This document shows, one piece after another, positions 59,081 through 64,000 of a DNA stretch of 64,000 bases; within the stretch, counting starts at the first letter, position 1, and each line of letters begins with the position of its first letter. The DNA is from Methylobacter sp. Its GTDB lineage: Bacteria; Pseudomonadota; Gammaproteobacteria; Methylococcales; Methylomonadaceae. The stretch spans positions 54,779 to 118,778 of the forward strand of contig JAPLRU010000099.1 of assembly GCA_026399025.1 (NCBI GenBank), given 5' to 3'. Position numbers and translations under genes: made by a program. The notes under the pieces were generated by a model. That model saw only the letters and a list, made by a program, of their open reading frames with translations, made no database searches and was not told the origin of the DNA.

Positions 59081-59557
59081 CTAAATATACTCAATCGAAA
59101 TAATTTCATAATCAACATTGCCGCCCGGCGCTTTAACCGTCACAACATCTTCAACCTCTTTACCGATCAAGGCTCTGGCAATCGGCGAACCGACCGAAAT
59201 ACGCCCCTCCCTGATATTGGCCTCATCTTCGCCGACAATCTGATACGTCACCTTTCTCTCGGATTCAATATCTTCTATTTCCACAGTCGCGCCAAACACC
59301 ACCTTCCCATTGGCATCAACCTTCGTAACATCAATAACTTGCGCATTAGAAAGCTTGGCTTCAATTTCAGAAATGCGCCCCTCTGTGAAACTTTGCTGCT
59401 CTTTCGCGGCATGATATTCGGCATTTTCTTTTAAGTCGCCATGCGCCCTAGCCGTAGCAATCGAGGCGATAATCCGAGGACGCACAACAGACTTTAGCTC
59501 TTCCAATTCAACGCGTAATTTTTCTGCGCCTTTTACGGTGAGAGGTACTTTATTCAT
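59081..59557 (-). CDS. greA: Transcription elongation factor GreA
   Basis: [52 protein letters not shown]. Confidence 0.97.
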   Translation of the reverse strand: MNKVPLTVKGAEKLRVELEELKSVVRPRIIASIATARAHGDLKENAEYHAAKEQQSFTEGRISEIEAKLSNAQVIDVTKVDANGKVVFGATVEIEDIESERKVTYQIVGEDEANIREGRISVGSPIARALIGKEVEDVVTVKAPGGNVDYEIISIEYI

Positions 59558-59619
59558 TTTCAAAACTCCAATAATTATTTTTTAGGCCAAGGGCAAAAAG
59601 CACTGCATTTTAATCTTCT

Positions 59620-62600
59620 CTAAGTCAGACTCTTATGCAAGTCCTGCAAGCAATTCACATCCCCCGCATCCAGTTCACCCAACGCGTAACAGGCCGCTTT
59701 TGCACCGGCCATTGTTGTGTAATAAGTTACGCGATGTTGCAAGGCTTCTCTACGCATAGTAAATGAATCGGAAATTGCTTTTTTGCCTTCTGTCGTATTA
59801 ATAATCAGTTGAATTTGATCGTTTTTAATCATATCAACCGTATTCGGACGCCCCTCATTAACCTTATAAACCACCTCACAAGGAATGCCCGACTCTTTAA
59901 GAAACTTTGCCGTACCACCGGTAGCTACAATTTCGTATTTTTTATCAACCAGCATTCTGGCAATATCAGGCGCCTTGGCTTTGTCCGCATCACGAATACT
60001 GATCAGCACTTTACCGCTATGATTCAAGTTAACACCGGCCGCGCGCTGAGACTTGGCAAAAGCCTCGCCAAAAGTCTTGCCAACCCCCATCACCTCACCG
60101 GTTGATTTCATTTCAGGCCCCAATAAAGGGTCAACGCCAGGAAATTTAACAAATGGAAATACCGCTTCTTTAACCGAATAATAATCAGGAATGCGCTCTT
60201 TGATAATGCCTTGTTTCGCCAAAGTTTGCCCTACCATGCAGCGCGCTGCAATTTTAGCCAGAGGGTAACCCGTTGCTTTCGATACAAAAGGCGCAGTACG
60301 AGAAGCTCTTGGGTTAACCTCAAGCACGTAAATATCCTCGCCTTGAATAGCAAACTGGGTATTCATCAAACCCACGACCCCTAAAGCTTCGGCCATTTTG
60401 GTCACTTGTTCGCGCAACTTATCCTGGATTTGCGGCGCCAGCTCATACGGAGGCAATGAACACGCAGAATCACCGGAATGCACACCCGCCTGTTCAATGT
60501 GCTCCATCAAACCGCCGATCAATATTTGCTCGCCGTCATAAATAGCATCCACGTCCATTTCGATAGCATCATCAAGAAAACGGTCCAGCAATACCGGTGA
60601 ATCATTAGAAACACTGACCGCTTCTTTCATATAACGCTGTAAACCTTCTTCATTAAAGACGATTTCCATAGCCCGCCCGCCTAAAACGTAAGAGGGCCGA
60701 ACCACCAAGGGATAACCCAGGTCTTTTGCCGCATTAATGGCTTGTTCGACAGAGCGGGCTGTTGCGTTGGGCGGCTGCTTTAGATTCAACCTTTCCAATA
60801 GCTTTTGGAAACGTTCACGATCTTCAGCCAAATCAATCGAATCCGGCGAGGTACCGATAATAGGCACCCCTGCCGCTTCCAATGCGCGCGCCAATTTCAA
60901 CGGAGTTTGACCGCCGTATTGAACGATCACACCTTTAGGTTTTTCAATATGAACAATTTCCAGCACATCTTCCAGCGTTAACGACTCAAAATACAAACGA
61001 TCCGACGTATCGAAATCAGTAGAAACCGTTTCAGGATTGCAATTGATCATGATGGTTTCATAACCGTCTTCACGCAAAGCCAAAGCGGCATGCACACAAC
61101 AATAATCGAATTCAATGCCTTGTCCGATACGGTTTGGACCACCACCAAGAATAATGATTTTTTCTTTATCGGAAACCCGCGCTTCGCATTCTTGTTCGTA
61201 AGTCGAATACAAATAAGCCGTATCGGATGAAAACTCGGCAGCGCAGGAATCGATACGTTTATAGACAGGGCGAATATTTTGCTTGTGCCGAACATTACGG
61301 ACTTCAGATTCGGAGGTATCCAGCAACTTAGCTAATCTAAGATCGGAAAAGCCTTTGCGCTTTAATCTATAAAGCTCGCCTTCTTTTAAAGTAGACAAGG
61401 TTTTAGTCGATAATGTCTTTTCAGTCAGAATTAAATCTTCAACTTGCGCCAAAAACCACGGATCGATTTTACTGGCCTCATGCACTTCTTCCAGCGTCAT
61501 ACCGCTACGGAATGCATCGCCAACGTATAACAAGCGATCAGGCCCCGGATGGCGCATTTCTCGCTGCATCTTTTCCCGCGCATCCTCCCGGTTCAAATCG
61601 ATAATTTCATCGAGACCGCTGATGCCGATTTCCAAGCCGCGCAAAGCTTTCTGTAGCGACTCCTGAAAAGTACGACCGATAGCCATGACCTCGCCCACCG
61701 ATTTCATCTGAGTGGTCAAGCGATCATCCGCTTGCGGGAATTTTTCAAAAGTAAAGCGCGGCACCTTGGTGACCACATAATCAATAGTCGGCTCAAACGA
61801 TGCCGGTGTTGCGCCGCCGGTAATCTCGTTTTTCAATTCATCCAGCGTATAACCCACCGCCAGCTTTGCCGCCACTTTGGCAATAGGAAAACCGGTTGCT
61901 TTGGACGCCAATGCAGATGAACGCGATACGCGCGGATTCATCTCAATAACAATCAAGCGTCCGTCTTTCGGATTAATGGCGACCTGCACATTAGAACCGC
62001 CGGTGTCGACGCCAATCTCACGCAATACCGCCAAGGAAACATTACGCAGTATCTGATATTCTTTATCGGTTAACGTTTGCGCCGGCGCTACGGTAATCGA
62101 ATCACCGGTATGTACGCCCATCGGATCGAAGTTTTCGATGGAACAGACGATGATGCAGTTGTCTTTAGAATCGCGCACCACCTCCATTTCGTATTCTTTC
62201 CAACCCAGCACCGATTCTTCGATCAATAACTCGTTGGTCGGCGACAAATATAAGCCGCGCTCGCAAATTTCAACAAACTCTTCCTTGTTATAAGCAATGC
62301 CGCCGCCGCTGCCGCCCATCGTAAAGGAAGGACGGATAACGGTCGGATAACCCACCTCTTTTTGAGCAGCCAGCGCTTCTTCCATAGAATGCGCGGTTTT
62401 TGATTTTGCTACTTCATAACCGATTTTCCGCATCGCCTGATTGAACAACTCACGGTCTTCGGCTTTGTTAATTGCTTCTTTGGTAGCGCCAATCATCTCG
62501 ACGCCGTATTTTTCCAAAACGCCGTTAGCATCAAGATCAAGCGCACAATTCAATGCAGTTTGCCCACCCATCGTCGGCAATATCGCATCGGGGCGCTCTT

Positions 62601-62838
62601 TTGCGATAATTTTTTCTACGGTTTGCCAATCAATAGGCTCGATATAAGTCGCATCCGCCATATCCGGATCGGTCATAATGGTTGCGGGATTGGAATTAAC
62701 CAGAATAACGCGAAAACCTTCTTCCCGCAGCGCTTTACAAGCTTGCGTACCTGAATAATCAAATTCACAGGCCTGACCAATAACAATGGGGCCGGCGCCT
62801 AACAATAGTATGGATTTTATGTCGGTTCTTTTTGGCAT
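59620..62838 (-). CDS. carB: Carbamoyl-phosphate synthase large subunit
   Basis: [37 protein letters not shown], two ATP-grasp halves; start chosen internal to the ORF. Confidence 0.98.
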   Translation of the reverse strand: MPKRTDIKSILLLGAGPIVIGQACEFDYSGTQACKALREEGFRVILVNSNPATIMTDPDMADATYIEPIDWQTVEKIIAKERPDAILPTMGGQTALNCALDLDANGVLEKYGVEMIGATKEAINKAEDRELFNQAMRKIGYEVAKSKTAHSMEEALAAQKEVGYPTVIRPSFTMGGSGGGIAYNKEEFVEICERGLYLSPTNELLIEESVLGWKEYEMEVVRDSKDNCIIVCSIENFDPMGVHTGDSITVAPAQTLTDKEYQILRNVSLAVLREIGVDTGGSNVQVAINPKDGRLIVIEMNPRVSRSSALASKATGFPIAKVAAKLAVGYTLDELKNEITGGATPASFEPTIDYVVTKVPRFTFEKFPQADDRLTTQMKSVGEVMAIGRTFQESLQKALRGLEIGISGLDEIIDLNREDAREKMQREMRHPGPDRLLYVGDAFRSGMTLEEVHEASKIDPWFLAQVEDLILTEKTLSTKTLSTLKEGELYRLKRKGFSDLRLAKLLDTSESEVRNVRHKQNIRPVYKRIDSCAAEFSSDTAYLYSTYEQECEARVSDKEKIIILGGGPNRIGQGIEFDYCCVHAALALREDGYETIMINCNPETVSTDFDTSDRLYFESLTLEDVLEIVHIEKPKGVIVQYGGQTPLKLARALEAAGVPIIGTSPDSIDLAEDRERFQKLLERLNLKQPPNATARSVEQAINAAKDLGYPLVVRPSYVLGGRAMEIVFNEEGLQRYMKEAVSVSNDSPVLLDRFLDDAIEMDVDAIYDGEQILIGGLMEHIEQAGVHSGDSACSLPPYELAPQIQDKLREQVTKMAEALGVVGLMNTQFAIQGEDIYVLEVNPRASRTAPFVSKATGYPLAKIAARCMVGQTLAKQGIIKERIPDYYSVKEAVFPFVKFPGVDPLLGPEMKSTGEVMGVGKTFGEAFAKSQRAAGVNLNHSGKVLISIRDADKAKAPDIARMLVDKKYEIVATGGTAKFLKESGIPCEVVYKVNEGRPNTVDMIKNDQIQLIINTTEGKKAISDSFTMRREALQHRVTYYTTMAGAKAACYALGELDAGDVNCLQDLHKSLT

Positions 62839-63046
62839 TTTGTATGCGTTACCATTTATTATGTTGCAATTAGTTATGATGTAGAGCTGAATTGCGCCAA
62901 CCTCAATAAGCCTCAACTTAATACCTATTAAATCAATAAACCACAAGCCAATTGATTAGAAAATCACCAACACAACCAAGGAAAATGAAAATTAAAACTT
63001 CGTAGTATTGCGCTTAAGTTAATACGCTGGAGGCGCTAAGTTGACT

Positions 63047-64000
63047 CTATGAGGCCTGCTTCATCATCTCAATAAAATCATCGAATAAAGATTCCACATC
63101 ATGAGGCCCAGGACTTGCTTCAGGATGACCTTGAAAACTCATCGCAGGACAATCCGTCCGCTTGATGCCCTGCAAGCTGCCGTCAAATAATGATCGATAA
63201 GTTGCTGTTAAATTATCAGGCAGGCTACCTTCATTGACTGCGAAGCCGTGATTCTGACTACTGATCATAACTCGGCCCGTGGCTATTTCCTGAACAGGAT
63301 GATTGGCGCCATGGTGGCCGAATTTCATTTTTTCGGTTTTGGCACCACTGGCTAAAGCCAGTAACTGATGCCCCAGGCAAATCCCGAATACCGGAATTTT
63401 ATTTTCCAATATCGTTTTAATAGCCTCTATCGCATAAGTACAGGGTTCGGGGTCACCCGGACCATTAGACAGAAAAACGCCATCAGGATTCATCGCCAAT
63501 ACTTTTTCAGCGGATGTCGTTGCAGGAACAACAGTAACACGACAACCGCGATTAGCCAGTAACCTAAGAATATTACGCTTAACACCAAAATCATAAGCCA
63601 CAACGTGCTTGGTGAAACCTTCAGCTTGCGTATATCCATGCTGCAAATGCCAGATATTTTCAGTCCATTCGTAAATCTCAGCAGTAGTCACATCTTTCGC
63701 CAAGTCCATACCCTTTAAACCGGCAAAACCAACTGTTATTTCTTCTTTTAGGGTACTTACTACTTGCTCAACCAATATTGTGTTTTTCTGTTCGCTAACC
63801 TGGTCCACTAAATGATCAAACTCTTTAGATTTATCTGATAAAACTTCATTCCTTGCCTTTTCAATTCTTGCCCCCAATGCCTCACCTGCAATAATCGCCC
63901 CGCGTTGCGCGCCTTTGTCACGCAACAGACGGGTCAATTTGCGGGTATCGATATCAGCAATAGCGACGACATTGTTGTCGATTAAATATTGCTGTAAGGT
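63047..64000 (-). CDS. carA: Carbamoyl-phosphate synthase small subunit, 5' end beyond the window
   Basis: [34 protein letters not shown]; reading frame stays open to position 64000 ([24 protein letters not shown]). Confidence 0.97.
   Translation of the reverse strand, partial: TLQQYLIDNNVVAIADIDTRKLTRLLRDKGAQRGAIIAGEALGARIEKARNEVLSDKSKEFDHLVDQVSEQKNTILVEQVVSTLKEEITVGFAGLKGMDLAKDVTTAEIYEWTENIWHLQHGYTQAEGFTKHVVAYDFGVKRNILRLLANRGCRVTVVPATTSAEKVLAMNPDGVFLSNGPGDPEPCTYAIEAIKTILENKIPVFGICLGHQLLALASGAKTEKMKFGHHGANHPVQEIATGRVMISSQNHGFAVNEGSLPDNLTATYRSLFDGSLQGIKRTDCPAMSFQGHPEASPGPHDVESLFDDFIEMMKQAS

Noticed and set aside
62839-62946. N-terminal extension of CarB in the ORF track
   Set aside because: CarB homologues start at MPKRTDIK; the upstream MWFIDLIG... 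is leader sequence.

Overview
Chromosomal window, most likely from a gammaproteobacterium (inferred from flrA/flrBC flagellar control and from the greA-yhbY-rlmE-ftsH-glmM-tpiA-secG-tRNA-Leu order). Most is readable core genome on the minus strand. Blocks from left to right: glycolate oxidase glcDEF plus an MFS carrier; a methyltransferase; nspC and a 5-formyl-THF cyclo-ligase; a flagellar block (fliK-J-I-H-G-F, fliE, flrC, flrB, flrA); CorC, FHA, PilZ and polysaccharide deacetylase genes; a hybrid histidine kinase and a LuxR-type regulator; an unusual accessory cassette (about 29.6-33.1 kb); tlpA, dsbD, cutA, fxsA, uvrD; a small graveyard of mobile and antitoxin remnants; a 13-gene chemotaxis cluster with ParA, STAS and an ODP-like diiron protein; tRNA-Leu(GAG); then secG, tpiA, glmM, ftsH, rlmE, yhbY, greA, carB and partial carA. 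Main items for a second look: (1) the chemotaxis cluster ending in an ODP-like oxygen/redox sensor and a receptor-less MCP-tip-like protein; (2) a truncated cheB paralogue with a cheD-tail fossil proving local duplication; (3) an exact 63-bp palindromic element duplicated in frame inside flrB; (4) an 11-bp homopolymer in the fliK repeats that could make hook-length control phase variable; (5) a four-gene envelope cassette with an SH3-amidase-like protein; (6) three sigma-54 promoter candidates at fliK, fliE and flrB; (7) DsbD with two N-terminal alpha domains. No searches were run; all assignments come from reading motifs.
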